From: Hydra vulgaris
Taxonomy: Eukaryota; Cnidaria; Hydrozoa; Anthoathecata; Hydridae
Length of the DNA stretch: 64,000 bases
Assembly: GCF_038396675.1 (NCBI RefSeq)
Contig: NC_088932.1
Span: 22,846,001-22,910,000 of the forward strand
Reading direction: 5' to 3'
Part shown: positions 10,129 to 25,323 of the stretch, in pieces
Position numbering within the stretch: position 1 is the stretch's first letter
Layout: each line of letters opens with the position of its first letter
The notes under the pieces: model-generated
Databases searched by the model: none
Told to the model about the DNA's origin: nothing
Seen by the model: only the letters and a program-made list of their open reading frames with translations
Translations under genes and position numbers: made by a program

Positions 10129-10913
10129 CGCAGTGGGACAAAATTGAGTTTTTTGTGCCAAAATTATTTTCGTAGTTTTTTTTTATTTGAATAGCTATAT
10201 TTATATATAAAATGCGTAGATAAAGTAATAAACATGTAATTATATAATATAAAAAGAAGTATTAAAAAAATTAAACTTTGGTGAAAAATACGAAATATTT
10301 TTAATGGACAAGACAACTTTTATCTGTGTAAATATTAAAAATATTACTTTTCAATGCATGTATTTGTCATAAAATAACTTTTTTAGATTTATATTTAAGA
10401 ACTTATATATTATAACAGTAATGAAAGGTTTTGTCGGTATTTTTGTGTACAAAACATCTTTTTTTCATGTTTTTTTACCAATCTTTTGTTATAACTTTTT
10501 TTATTGCTATTTACATGTTTGGACGATATTGGAGGATAGTTTATCTGATACCTAATAGTAAAGGTTAGTAGCAAAAAAAAAATATCAAAAACTGTCTATT
10601 TTCGAAGCATAAAGTCTGAGCGAAAAAAACATTGTTAATTAAAATAATATATTTAAAAATGAAATTAAATAAAGTTAATTTAAAATAATAGTAGCGTAAG
10701 AAAGTTGATAAATAAAAAAATGCAAAACAGCGTTTTGGAACACATGTTAAATTAACGTGTAAATAACCGCATAAAATTACGCTCAAATTAATATTTAATG
10801 TTTTTTTAACTAGATATTTCCTCTAATGAACATTCTTCACCATTATCACAAATTTTCACTGTGTAATACCGACATTGATTTTTAGGTATTTTGGCACACT
10901 CTGTCCCACTGTG
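10129..10913. mobile_element. 785-bp non-autonomous element with RSS-like ends (Transib-type?)
   Basis: Both ends carry the same terminal sequence in inverted orientation. The left reads CGCAGTG GGACA and later TGTGCCAAAAT; the right (reverse complement) reads CACAGTG GGACA and later TGTGCCAAAAT. The exact 5-bp sequence CAGCG flanks both sides (10124-10128 and 10914-10918). A 5-bp GC-rich duplication and a CACAGTG-like heptamer are hallmarks of Transib/RAG-family transposons. The spacing between the heptamer and TGTGCC is 18 bases on the left and 8 on the right. No coding capacity is seen inside; the interior is about 70-80% A/T. The ends and duplication are seen directly, the superfamily is inferred. 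Confidence 0.7.
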
Positions 10914-11062
10914 CAGCGACATTGTTCGTCAAGATTCATGTTTCGGAGTTATAGAGTTGAGAGAGGGTTATAACCACAAATAAGTAGCCTCATCGTCTGT
11001 AATGGCCTTCTCGGCCTTGAGGAGGTGAGTAAACAAAAAAACAACAAAAACAAAAAATTTAA
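10914..11062 (+). mobile_element. LINE 3' fragment, downstream half with A/C-rich tail
   Basis: The block continues from 10128 with ACATTGTTCGTCAAGATTC, then TAATGGCCTTCTCGGCCTTG, and ends in an AACAAAAAC-type tail at about 11030-11060. This looks like the 3' untranslated end of a CR1-like LINE on the plus strand; no coding part remains. Confidence 0.45.
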
Positions 11063-11752
<690 letters not shown>

Positions 11753-14045
11753 AATGGTCAGTTACCTTGTAAGCTATAATACCTAGTTCTTTAGTCTTGA
11801 AACTATCATCAGGCTTTCTTTATAAAGGCCAATTATCTTTTTTTATTGTTGTGTGTATGATAAATAAAAAATGAAAAAATTATCTTTTCCCCCGTTTTTT
11901 CGACCTCTTCTCGTCCCTCGCAACTTTCTATTACAAACCGCGAGACTTAATGAAAATAAAGTAAAAAAACATAAAATAAAAACTAGGTTTAAATAAGGTA
12001 AGATATCGCTTCTAGCTTTCCATCTTTTTTTTTTTTTTTCTTCTCTTCGAACAGCAAACGACTATCAAACTAAAATAGTACATTAGCGCAACCTTTTTGA
12101 CTAATAAAAAATCATTCAAAGTGTAAAAATAGATCTTTTAAAATGTTTATTCGAGCTTTTAATATTGGGGGAGGATTACGTAATATTTAAAGAAGTCGTA
12201 ATAAATGTAACGCAACAAAAGAATTTCAAAATAAATTATTTAGAAATGAAGCTGTTCATAATTGTTATTTTCATTTTAAAATAAGAAAAAATTTTGCTCT
12301 TTTTTTTTTTTTTTTTGTTCTGGCGCACTTTAAACGTCTACGAAAATGTTTATTATAAAACTAACAACGTTTTGGGAGTTGCATGGTTGCAGACAGAAGA
12401 TTTGAGAAAGATATAATCCAACCTTTAAAGTTTTTGGTGTTTCAAAAGTTTTTTTTTTTTTTGTTGTTGTTGCTGTTGTTGTTTTTGTTTTGTTGTTGTT
12501 TTTAAAGTTGTCGCCATTTGTAGATCATTTTCTCTCTTTTTTTAAGAAATTAAAAAAAAATCTTTTTCACATTTCTTGTGGAAACTGTAATTTTTAGGAT
12601 AAAATTAAATCTATCGACTAAAATAAGTTTGAAAATAAACAATCGATAATTCTCATTATCGATAATTATCAATAGTTATCATTAAATTAATAAAAATTCT
12701 CATTGAAATTTTATTTATAATATATGTTTTACAAACACCGAACTTGTTTCATATCAACGTTTTATGATTAACTTTAATACAAAATATATATATTTACGTA
12801 ATTTTGTTTATGGAAATTTTAACTTGACTGCTTAAGCATAAAGTAAATGAAATTTTTCCATTATAACTTTCAAATTTATTTAGGTTAATAGAGTTGAATT
12901 TATTTTATCCTAAATATTACTGTCACCACAAGAAATGAAAAGTATGTAAAAAATGTGTAGCCATTAATAGATAACTTTTTTAAAAATATGTAAAATATAT
13001 AAAAAAATTCTATTAATGGCAACAACTTGAAAAACAACAACAACGACAACAACAACAAAAAGCATATATAACAGCAAAAAAGAAATAAACCTTACTTGTT
13101 TTACTTTAAAAAGTTTATTTTCATGTAAAGTTTCAAATTTTTATTAATTGTTATTGTTTTTTTTTTTTTTTTCTTTGACATATTTTGTTATCCGGTTCAA
13201 AGTCTATTTTTAAAATAAAATTAAAATAGAGAACTAGATTTTTTTTAGAACTAGAGAAATAGATTTTTAAAATTTTTTAAAAAACCTATTTCTTTGGTTT
13301 AGAGTAATTATACTAAGGTAGAGAAATGAAAATTGAACACTGCTCTTTTCTAAAAGTAATGTTCTATTTCCCGGAAGAAATTAAAAGAGAAATACTAAAA
13401 AAAAAAATCTGATAACAAATCAGCGACTTTTTATTGATAAAAATCAACTTATTAATTAAAGAATCAATTAATCAAACTAAATATTTTAACTTTTGCGTGC
13501 ACATTTTAACTACCTTCTTATGTCAACACATGATTGAAGAATCAACTAACCAGATTGTAAAGATTGTCATTCCGATGACGCAATATATTGGAAAAATTAA
13601 AAAAAAATAAAAACACCTTTTGAAGCTAAAAAATGTCAATCCATATAATTCACAGCAAAACATTAAATAAATTCACACATCAAATGAATTCCAGATATCA
13701 AGTATCAAATGAATTCAAATTCAAACATAAATTCAGCAGACTCTCTAGTAATGCAACAAACTCTAAGATTATAGGCTACAGAATATTTTTAGAACGTATT
13801 ACATAACGTTTAATTCATATATTGAATCATATTTAAGTTCCTAAAGTTAGTTTCTTTAAAAAATAAATTTAATAAAAAGTTTATATTCCAAACATTGTGC
13901 AAAAGATTTATGTTAGCTTTTTATTTTTGTTTTGTTTTTTATTAAAACTTTAATTTTTATGAAATTATTATTTTGGTGTTTTCAACAATTTTTCAACTTG
14001 TGAGTTAGAGCAATGACAAATATACAGTTGGAACTCAGTGCACAG
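11753..14045. other. AT-rich intergenic stretch
   Basis: No coding similarity was recognised. Visible structures are T-homopolymers (12026-12040, 12300-12316, 12450-12462, 13158-13171), GTT/GTTT repeats near 12460-12500, CAA/ACA repeats near 13035-13060, and a small inverted repeat GCCATTAATAG / CTATTAATGGC at 12960-13020. Confidence 0.5.
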
Positions 14046-14105
14046 TAAACCCCCTATTTGAAAAATGTAAACCCCCATAGTAAACCTCCTATTTGAAAAA
14101 TGCGA
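14046..14105. repeat. Short direct duplication
   Basis: GTAAACCCCCTATTTGAAAA is repeated with small changes as GTAAACCTCCTATTTGAAAA about 36 bases downstream. Confidence 0.7.
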
Positions 14106-14599
14106 TTTTAATGTGCTAGCTGGGCATATGACACTATTTAATGGATTGATAAAATTTTGATCTTTTTGCAATAACAATCATTCACAGGTAAAAGCTTTTT
14201 GAAATAACTATGGCTACCATTCCAGAGCGAGGAATTATAAACAGTTGAAGTGACGGTAAATTTAAGACTCCAATACTATCTATCTGATAGCAACAAGGTT
14301 TAATGTAAAAGTAGACCGAATACATTTATTAATTTTAATCTTAATTTTATTTTAAATTGTGTGGCTCAAAAAAAAAATTTTTAATAAATGAAATCTCATT
14401 TTTCAAGTTTAAAAGAATTAGAGTTAAATGTATTTCCAAACTATAGTGAGTAAACAAATGCAGTCAAAGTAGCCTGAGTATGGAGTTGCTGAAATGTAGA
14501 TTTTATAAAAACAGTATTTGTAAAGATTAAAATTGTTTCTATATATATACATCATATAATACCCAGATAAAAATGTTAGCCAAATACGATGCTCGGCCT

Positions 14600-14762
14600 C
14601 TTTATTGATAATACAATACTAAAAAGAAAAAACTCTCGGAGAAAAAATTCTCGGAGTTCTTGTAGACGAAAACTCATACTGGAAATAATAAACAATAATA
14701 TCTCCATGAAAGTTGCTAAATGTATTAGAATTATATATAAAGTATATATCTAATAAGAATAA
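14600..14762 (+). pseudogene. LINE reverse transcriptase remnant
   Basis: The plus strand encodes [13 protein letters not shown] around 14646-14685, then [13 protein letters not shown]-like sequence in a shifted frame. This matches the conserved LG(V/I)xxDExLxWK segment after the RT fingers in CR1/L2-type LINEs, also seen in the minus-strand fragment at 37966-38235. It is interrupted downstream by the (AT)n array. Only some 50 residues are recognisable and at least one stop is present. Confidence 0.4.
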
Positions 14763-14765
14763 ATA

Positions 14766-17698
<2,933 letters not shown>

Positions 17699-17699
17699 A

Positions 17700-17870
17700 A
17701 GGGCGTCCATAAAGTACGTACTCAGTAAAACCACTGATTTAGAACCCTCTCCCTTTTTGTACGCACCTGTATGCTTTTAACAACCTTCCCCCACTCCTCT
17801 GCTTACGTACGTATTATTTGTTAGAAAAACCCCTTTTTACCTTAAGAATAAGTTTTTCAAAACTTTATAA
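17700..17870 (+). mobile_element. Possible DNA-transposon end (GGGCGTCCATAAAGTACGTA)
   Basis: The block begins GGGCGTCCATAAAGTACGTA, a terminal sequence resembling those of widespread invertebrate elements whose ends read GGG(T/C)GTCCATAAAGTACGT. It also has a C-rich interior and a second TACGTACGTA. I did not find the matching inverted end, so this is a fragment or a chance match. Confidence 0.3.
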
Positions 17871-18000
17871 GCAAGGAAACTTTGCTTTAAATCGACATAT
17901 TTACGTTACATAACATAATATTGATCTTTTATTCTTGTGAAAATTGATGCTTTTGTTACGTCTTTCGAAATTTCTATTCATTCCAGAAATATTGCGTCCT

Positions 18001-18115
18001 GAAAGGGGCTTGGCGATAAGACTATTTTGTCTTCTTCTCGCCCCCGCCATTTGTATATTTTACAAATACGAAAGTTGCAATTATTTTAAACGGTAAAATT
18101 ATAATAGTAGTAATT
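18001..18115 (+). mobile_element. LINE 3' tail fragment
   Basis: GGGGCTTGGCGATAAGACTA, followed by a TCTTCTTCTCGCCCCCGCCA block, is a diverged copy of the sequence at 6790-6925. It ends in an A/T-rich (TAGTAA) tail. Confidence 0.45.
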
Positions 18116-20145
18116 AAAAAAAAAAAAATTGTTTCATTTTGTTAGAAATTGTCGCAATTGATAAAAGTACGATATTAGGACAAAAATTAAGATACTTGAT
18201 ATTAAATAATGCCCTTCTTTGTAATTTTTCTGTTTAACAATGAAAGTTTTTACGTAACTTGAAAAAATCAACATGGTTACACTTTTGGTTGTCAAGAAAT
18301 CTGGTAAGTTCATCACTTGCACAATGTTTTAATAAGTGTTTTTGAATGACATCGATTTCCTAGATAAAATTAGCAGTAAACGTACAAAAATAAACTTTAG
18401 CGCGTTTTTAGATGGTTACAAAAGCAGTAGCCTAAGTATAAATTTTGAGATAGGTAGAGTATTTAAAACTGTTGACTGTTTGTGGGCACTTCTGGGTGAT
18501 ACTTCTGGTATTACTCTGATGTATGAGGGCAGTGTATGTAGTGGGGCATTGTAAAAGGAATTCTTTTTACACGTATCATGAGTTTTATCATAATTAGATG
18601 AAAAAAATGTCAACAAGCTGGTATACAAGTAGAGTAGAGACAAACTCCTAGCAGCGTTAGAGCCAAAGAGCTAATAAAGGCAAGGGCTCCTAAATAATCA
18701 TTGATTTTTTATTTCATTTTTTATGAAGCAGAAATATATTAGTGGTTGTAACGAAACTTTGGCGGGGGTGGGGGAAAGGGCTGGCATAATTTCTTGCTAC
18801 GCTACTGATTGCTACCTATGCATGCAAACATTGATTAAGTCACTGTTCCGTTAGAGCGCATTTTTTTTACAGTTTTTTTTCTTTGCACTTCGTTTTTCGA
18901 TCAAATATTTTGTAATGGTAATTCGACGCAATAAAACATGTTTCGTATCCGTAGAGACATCGACTACTAAACAGTTTTCAATAATTTATAAAAAAAGTCA
19001 TGTAAACTATCTAATATAATCTATCTGATAGAAGACTATTTATCCGATATAACAATTTATTGCTTTTTATAAGATATAATCTAAAAAACGATGGTAAAGA
19101 AAGCCGTTCAATCTTCTACTTAAGGTTCTGAGCACTCTAATAACCTTCTTTTTGTAGCGTTGGTGTCTAACCCACCCTATGGAAAATCAAAAATAAAATC
19201 TTATTCAATTAAAATAGTATTTTACGCATTTTTCTAATTTACTTGTTTTAGAATTTATTTCTCTTTCGATGGAAAATAGGTTAGTGGCCCTAATCAAAAT
19301 TTGACGTAAAGTAGCCGGGCATAATTGTTTATATGTTGCTGCTTTTTGCTTCTTTTATTCAGCGTGGCTGTTGTTAACAATCACTCTAACCGAGGTAAAA
19401 AATGATTACTTTTTGTTTGTTTATTAATTAAGAAATATATTCATAAAACATTTGTCTAAAACGAAGTAGTGTCAGTTAGTCCTTTCCAGACAACAATTAT
19501 TCCAGTTAGCCTTTTCCAGAAATAACTTTCGTTTCGATTTGAGTGATTTTTAACAACAACCACGTTGAATAGAAAAAGCAAAAATACGAAACTTTGAATA
19601 AATTTGCAAAATGCAGAGCTACTTCCAAAGCAAGAAAAATAAACCATACAGTCTTTTAATACAAATTAAGTTTCACACTTTTAAATAAGTGATGTAAATA
19701 ACATTAAATTTAATTTTATTAATAAAATTGAAAAATAAAAGAATTAACATAAAAAAATGGATGCATTTTGATAACCGCATCAGTTGCTCAGTATAGCGAA
19801 TGCAGTCGAGTGGTTAAAAAAATGCATTTTATAATTTAAAATTATATGGTTGACTGTGAAGAAAAGTGTTCTATATAATAAAATTACATAAGTTTAACTT
19901 TTTTTTTCAGTAAATTTTTGTTAATTTTTTTACTTTAAATTTTCAAAATTAAAAAGTGAAAAAAAAATAACAAAAATGCAAACCACAATATTTAAACAAC
20001 CAGATTCCAATCACATATTTAAAATTAGGCCCACTCTGTTTTTATTTAAGAACTTAACTTTATGTTACAACTTGAAGCAAACTAAAAAATAAAAACATTG
20101 CAAAAAAATTACGATAATTGGAGTCTTGGAACAATAAAACTCTTA
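18116..20145. other. Intergenic stretch; possible hAT-type terminus at 18796-18807
   Basis: The frames at 18336-18554 (plus) and 18416-18643 (minus) overlap and show no recognisable motif. GCTACGCTACTG at 18796-18807 is the reverse complement of CAGTAGCGTAGC, a terminus typical of hAT-type elements, preceded by a G-rich stretch (18760-18782). No matching opposite end was found. Confidence 0.35.
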
Positions 20146-20215
20146 AATGTTTACATCCCTTCCATAGCAAATGTTTACATCCCTTCCATTAGTAAATGTT
20201 TACATCCCTTCCATG
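20146..20215. repeat. Three-copy short tandem repeat
   Basis: AAATGTTTACATCCCTTCCA occurs three times with 5-8 base linkers. Confidence 0.9.
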
Positions 20216-23200
20216 TCATTAGCGTGAGAGTAACAAATTTTATAATGTCTAATAATGATGTCTAATAACATAAATTTTGAGATGTAATATTAAAATAATT
20301 ATGAAAAAGCAATGGTTTTGGTTGAAATTGAAAAACTAACAGCAATTTAACTGTCATGTGTAACATAATCTATCTTATGAAGTCTTTCATAATATATTCA
20401 GCTAATGCTTCCTACATTAAAATTTTTTATTTTTCTTAACTGAATGTTATTACTTTTTTTTTTTTTGTTACATGTATTTTAGCATTATTTGGTTATATTT
20501 TGTAAGCATATTTTGCTTATATTATGATGTGTAAAAATTTTAGTTGCGAAAATATATATAAAATATAAAAAATAAAAAAATTAAAACAACTCGTATATAA
20601 TATTACTTTATTACTCTAATATACTTCGTTCTTCTTAAATTCAATTACTCTTGGTCAGGTTATAATGCTGTTTGATGAGCTGAACTTGCCTTCGCGGGCC
20701 TTGGTATGTGGCCTCTATATGGCAATTAGCCGAAGGAGGAGGATAAACCCCTATACCAACCTCGGTACGTTAAATCTAAAGAACTTAGCATAATTTTTAT
20801 ATTCAATAGTACATCTATCTTAGTATATATACTTGATGGAACACTTTCTTGATAGTGTCCTATTTCTTTAATATGTTATAATGTTATATTGGGATTTAAT
20901 CAAGAATATACTTAAGTGCCAAACTAAAGCATGTTCTTGCTTATATCGCATTAGAATGTTTAGAAAACGATTGAAACAACCACCTCATTTGGTGAGGGTG
21001 TAAACTTTACAAAATCATAACTTTTGAACACTAAACAATTTCTAAATGAATTTCAAAACATGTTGACTTGAATCTATGTAAGAAAGTAAAAAAATAAAAA
21101 TTACTAATTTGTTATCCAAATTAGTGTTTAAACCTCACATTTGGGTTAGAGATGGTAAATGCTTCAATGCTTCATGGTATTTTTGTTTTCAGACTCCAAG
21201 CACTACAATTTTTATTTCTTAATTTAATTATAAATCGGTACTACGTGTTATCTCGGGTTATACTAATATTACACAGTGGCGTAACAAAGTATTTTTGGCC
21301 AACAGGCATACGTGTCCAAGGTGCCAATTTCTGTTTCTCCGGAACAATAATTTTTCTGAAACAAAACAAAAAAGCAAACTCTTTAAACATATCTTAGGTA
21401 TCCTAAACCTTAAGGCCCTGAGCCCAGCTGCTTGAGGGACCGTAAGTTTTGCTTACACTGGCCTTGCGGTAGCTAGGCAACTGATACTATTTGCATATAA
21501 AGATATATACATAAAAGGTTCTAAATTTTCCTTGCCCATAAAAAATACAGCAGTGGTTTAAACCAAAACTCTTAGGGTCTGTAGATATTCTTGAATTTGT
21601 GGGCATTTTTCTCATCAAAGTCGCAAAAAAGCCTCACAAAAAGAAAGCAACTTTCAATCCTTATTTTTTTAATAATAGAAATATTTACGCTGAAAACATT
21701 TAAAAAAGAACTAAAAATTATTCCAATTATTTTCCTTTCAAATGGTCTACCTTTTTTGACTTCGATGGGTATGTTGGCCTTCTGCTCACTGCCATGTTTC
21801 AGCTTTATCTGAATTCCAGACTTTTCGAATAGTTAGCCAGGGATTCGATATTTTTGAGATAGTTTGATTCAAAGAATGATTTTTGAAGCCAAAACTATCA
21901 TCGAACGGGACTAGAGAGGGTTTTAATCGTAAAAATTTACACAATATTGCGGCCATATTTACGTTGCAAATTTTTCCACATAAAATAGTACTCGATGTAA
22001 AAGTATTTTTACAAAATGGGCCAAAGTTCAAGATCCAATATTTAAGAAACAAATAAATGTTTTCTTAAAAAAAAGACATTAAGTCCAAAATGTTTAAAAT
22101 TTTTTGCTGTTTTAATAAAAATCATCGCAATTAATTTTCAATAAAACTCATTTGTTGTTCGATTTTTTCAAACAAATGGTTGAGAGTTTAGTATCGCGAC
22201 AACTTCAAATTGATATGATATAACAACAAAACAAAGTTGTTAAAAAAGAACCTTACGGTTTTCATTTGTCCTCATTGCACGGTTTCCATTTGTCCTCATT
22301 GCACGGGTGAATTTGAAACAATAAATTTATAATTACTATAACTTAAACAACTATCGAAAATTTACAAAATGTTTTGATGATTATATGCTGATGATTGCAT
22401 TTTGTTAAGTATTTTGTCATCGAAAAATAAATATTAATAATACATCAGTAAAAATTAACTAAATATAGTTTATAAAATGCTATTCTTAAATAATAAAAAT
22501 TAGGAATCTCAAGTAAATTTTTATATAAGTAACAGAATATTAAATAATAAATAGTTCTTCTTATAGATTTCATAGCACGTTATTGTAGGTTTTATTTTGT
22601 CTTTTAAATACAAAATTTAAAAGACAATTATTATTTTGTATTATTACTTTCATATTTCAATAAATCATTTTAACTTTTTTTGTTTTGTTTTGATTTTCTT
22701 ATAACCTTCTAATAAAGACTTTCATCTATGGCACCGTTAAAAATTCAGTTATACATTTTTATTGCAACCTTCTGGCAACCCTGTAGAGTAAGAAGAAATA
22801 TAAAATTGTCTCAATGTCTCCGCAAGTACTGCAAACAACTTGTTTCTCTATAAAGTCTTTGTTTTGTAGTTACAGGGTCCTGCAACTCTAAAACAAAAGA
22901 TTCGCAGAGAAATATATCACACGCCTTACTTTCAGGGACGAAGCAAAATGTTCGATTACAAAACATATTTTAATATATTACTGCACTTGCATATTTTATA
23001 ACATTTAACTGAATGTATTAATGTCATGTTTAATATATTTTAAGTTAAAACTTTTAAAATACACCGTATACGTAGTGAAAATGAAAAATGAAAATCCACT
23101 GCATATACGGAGAACTTTCATGAATCATGCTTTTTTGATAATGGCCGTAAAGAGACACCTTTTGTGTCTCTTTGTGAATGGCCGTAAAACTATTTACAAC

Positions 23201-24225
23201 TTAAACGTTAAAACTGCAAAGAAAAGTTTAAACTGTTAAAAAAAATTGTGCAAAAAAACTTTTAACACGGTAATTCAAAAACTTTACACTGGTTTTAGGA
23301 CCGTTTAAATAAGTTGCTCATCTATGTATGAATCATCGATTTCTATAAAGGTCGATGTATAATTTTGATTTAAAAACTGAAACCGTATTACTACGACGTC
23401 ATGATGTGTAGCCATTTCTAATTAGAGAAAAAACCTTATTTGTCAAAAAAAAAATTTTCAAATTTAAAATTATTTTAAATCTTAAAGGTGAATGTCGTTT
23501 TTTTTTTAATAAACGTTTAACTTTTGTTTTTTCAACTAGAAAGAAATTAAAATAAAATATTTAATAAACTCCTCTTGTAGTATATAGTATATTTTCTAAT
23601 CCTAAAGTTGTTGACGACGAACTAACTGTTAAAAAATTTAATCTGATAAAAAAGTTTTTTTCAGCTTTTATCTAAACTACTCCTCCTTGCTTTAAAATCT
23701 TTTTTTGTTACTTTTTTAGTTTTTGTGAATGATAACACAACTTCTTTTGTAGTATTGCCAGTCAAAAGACGGTTAAGAAAGAAAAGAAAATTTAATAGTT
23801 AAAACATTAAAATTTAAAATAAAGAATCATTGATTCTTATATGAACTATAATGGCCTATAGTTTTTTTTAAATGGTCCTGCTTCTTTCATCTTCAAGATT
23901 AACAAAAATGAAAGTATGTAGTTGTATATATATTTTTATTTGTATATATTTTATATATAAAATATATATTTGTATATATAAAAATATGCGGAAGGGTCTT
24001 TTTGATTACCTTTTTTATTAGGTTGAAACTGAAGCAATTATAATTAAAGCAGCAGAACATGTTGCATTATTTTTTTATAAGGTTGTTTGTAAAAAAAAAT
24101 CGTTTTAAAATGTAAATTAATAACTAATTTTGATAGTGAACTTTCAATTAATAACAGAGCTATGTTCAATTTGTCAAGAAAAAACTATATTGTTTTAAGG
24201 TCGGGAGTAATTTAATTGGTCGGTT
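20216..24225. other. Intergenic stretch, fragments of possible repeats
   Basis: No gene was recognised. GC-richer islands at 20655-20772 and 21265-21500 look like repeat-family fragments rather than exons. The second begins CACAGTGGCGTAAC at 21271, a hAT-like terminus, with no partner found. A two-copy direct repeat containing CATTTGTCCTCATTGCACGG lies at 22258-22305. A small hairpin (AAAGAGACAC / GTGTCTCTTT) lies at 23151-23175. Confidence 0.4.
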
Positions 24226-24567
24226 TAATTTTAGAAAGTGATATCCTTCTTAGGTGAGCTGGTTAAACAACAGCCGTTGGTAAAATGAGGAAATTTTTGA
24301 TGGGTAGTTCCGGGAATTAAAGAGAAAGCAAGAATAATGTGAAAAGTTTCTACTTATCATCCTTATCCTTATTTTTTGTATATTACCGCCCCAACCCAAA
24401 CACTCAGTTAATATAGCAGCATTCTTTTGCATAAATTCCGTAAATCAGTTAACGTATGTACTGAAACCCTATATATTTCCGCAATTTACCGGTTGAAAAT
24501 TTCTGCATTTTACCAATAGCCGTTGTTTAACCAGCTCACCTTTGAAAGATATCACTTTCTAAAATTA
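24226..24567. mobile_element. 342-bp MITE-like element with long inverted ends
   Basis: The left arm reads TAATTTTAGAAAGTGATATC, then AGGTGAGCTGGTTAAACAAC. The reverse complement of the right end gives the same sequences with small changes, with arms of about 85-90 bp ending near GGTAAAATG(A/C)(G)GAAATTTT. The centre holds no gene. This is a small non-autonomous inverted-repeat element; the superfamily is not known to me. Confidence 0.75.
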
Positions 24568-25113
24568 AAAGATTTTAAATCTAAATATTGTTTAAGAACA
24601 TATTAACTAAGTTTAACTTATCTTACTAATGTATTATTACTTAGACCAAACACTTAATAAAATAGAATCAATTACATAAATATATTTTTCACTAATTGTC
24701 GTTAGTTGTTGTAGTTGTAACATGGCCTACTTAAATACACAGGCTTCTCTATTTTGTTTAAATCGAAGAAAAAGTAGTAATAATAATAAAAAAATAATAA
24801 TAAAAAAATAATAATAATAATAATAAAAAATAAAAAAAATAGAAGGTTATTTAAAAAAATACATACTCTACCGGGTGGACAAACTTTTTGAAAATATTTT
24901 GATTATTGCGCTATAAATTTTAAATAAATCTGGCACATTAAAATCATTTTTGAGTTGGCGAAATCGAAATCACAACTTAACATTGTTTATTTAGTTGTGA
25001 CTATTTTTTAGTAATAGATAGTAACTATGGTTATTAAACGCTGCGCTTATTAAAAAAAAACCAAGCATTTATTATCCATAATAGTTATCTAAAATGACTT
25101 GAGAAAGACTTGA
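24568..25113. other. AT-rich spacer
   Basis: Contains an imperfect (AAT)n/(ATAA)n stretch at 24776-24840. No gene was recognised. Confidence 0.5.
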
Positions 25114-25323
25114 CTTAGATTGTCTGAATTGGGGATATTTGGGCCTAGATTGTCCGAATTGGGGATATTTGGGCTTAGATTGTCTGAATTGGGGATATTT
25201 GGGCCTAGATTATCTGAATTGGGGATATTTGGGCCTAGATTATCTGAATTGGGGATATTTGGGCTTAGATTGTCTGAATTGGGGATATTTGGGCCTAGAT
25301 TATCTGAATTGGGGATATTTGGG
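25114..25323 (+). repeat. 30-bp minisatellite, seven copies
   Basis: Exactly seven 30-bp units follow the pattern CYTAGATTRTCYGAATTGGG plus GATATTTGGG. They differ only at three variable sites (C/T at unit position 2, G/A at position 9, T/C at position 12). Because 30 is divisible by three, two plus-strand frames stay open through it and repeat a 10-residue unit (LSELGIFGPR or CLNWGYLGLD). The array lacks a convincing gene context, so I call it a repeat, not a CDS. Confidence 0.95.

Noticed and set aside
18336-18643. Overlapping 72- and 75-codon frames on opposite strands
   Set aside because: Neither shows a motif; mutual overlap suggests chance or old repeat sequence.
25114-25323. Possible CRISPR-like array
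   Set aside because: Repeats are directly contiguous with no unique spacers, and the DNA is eukaryotic.
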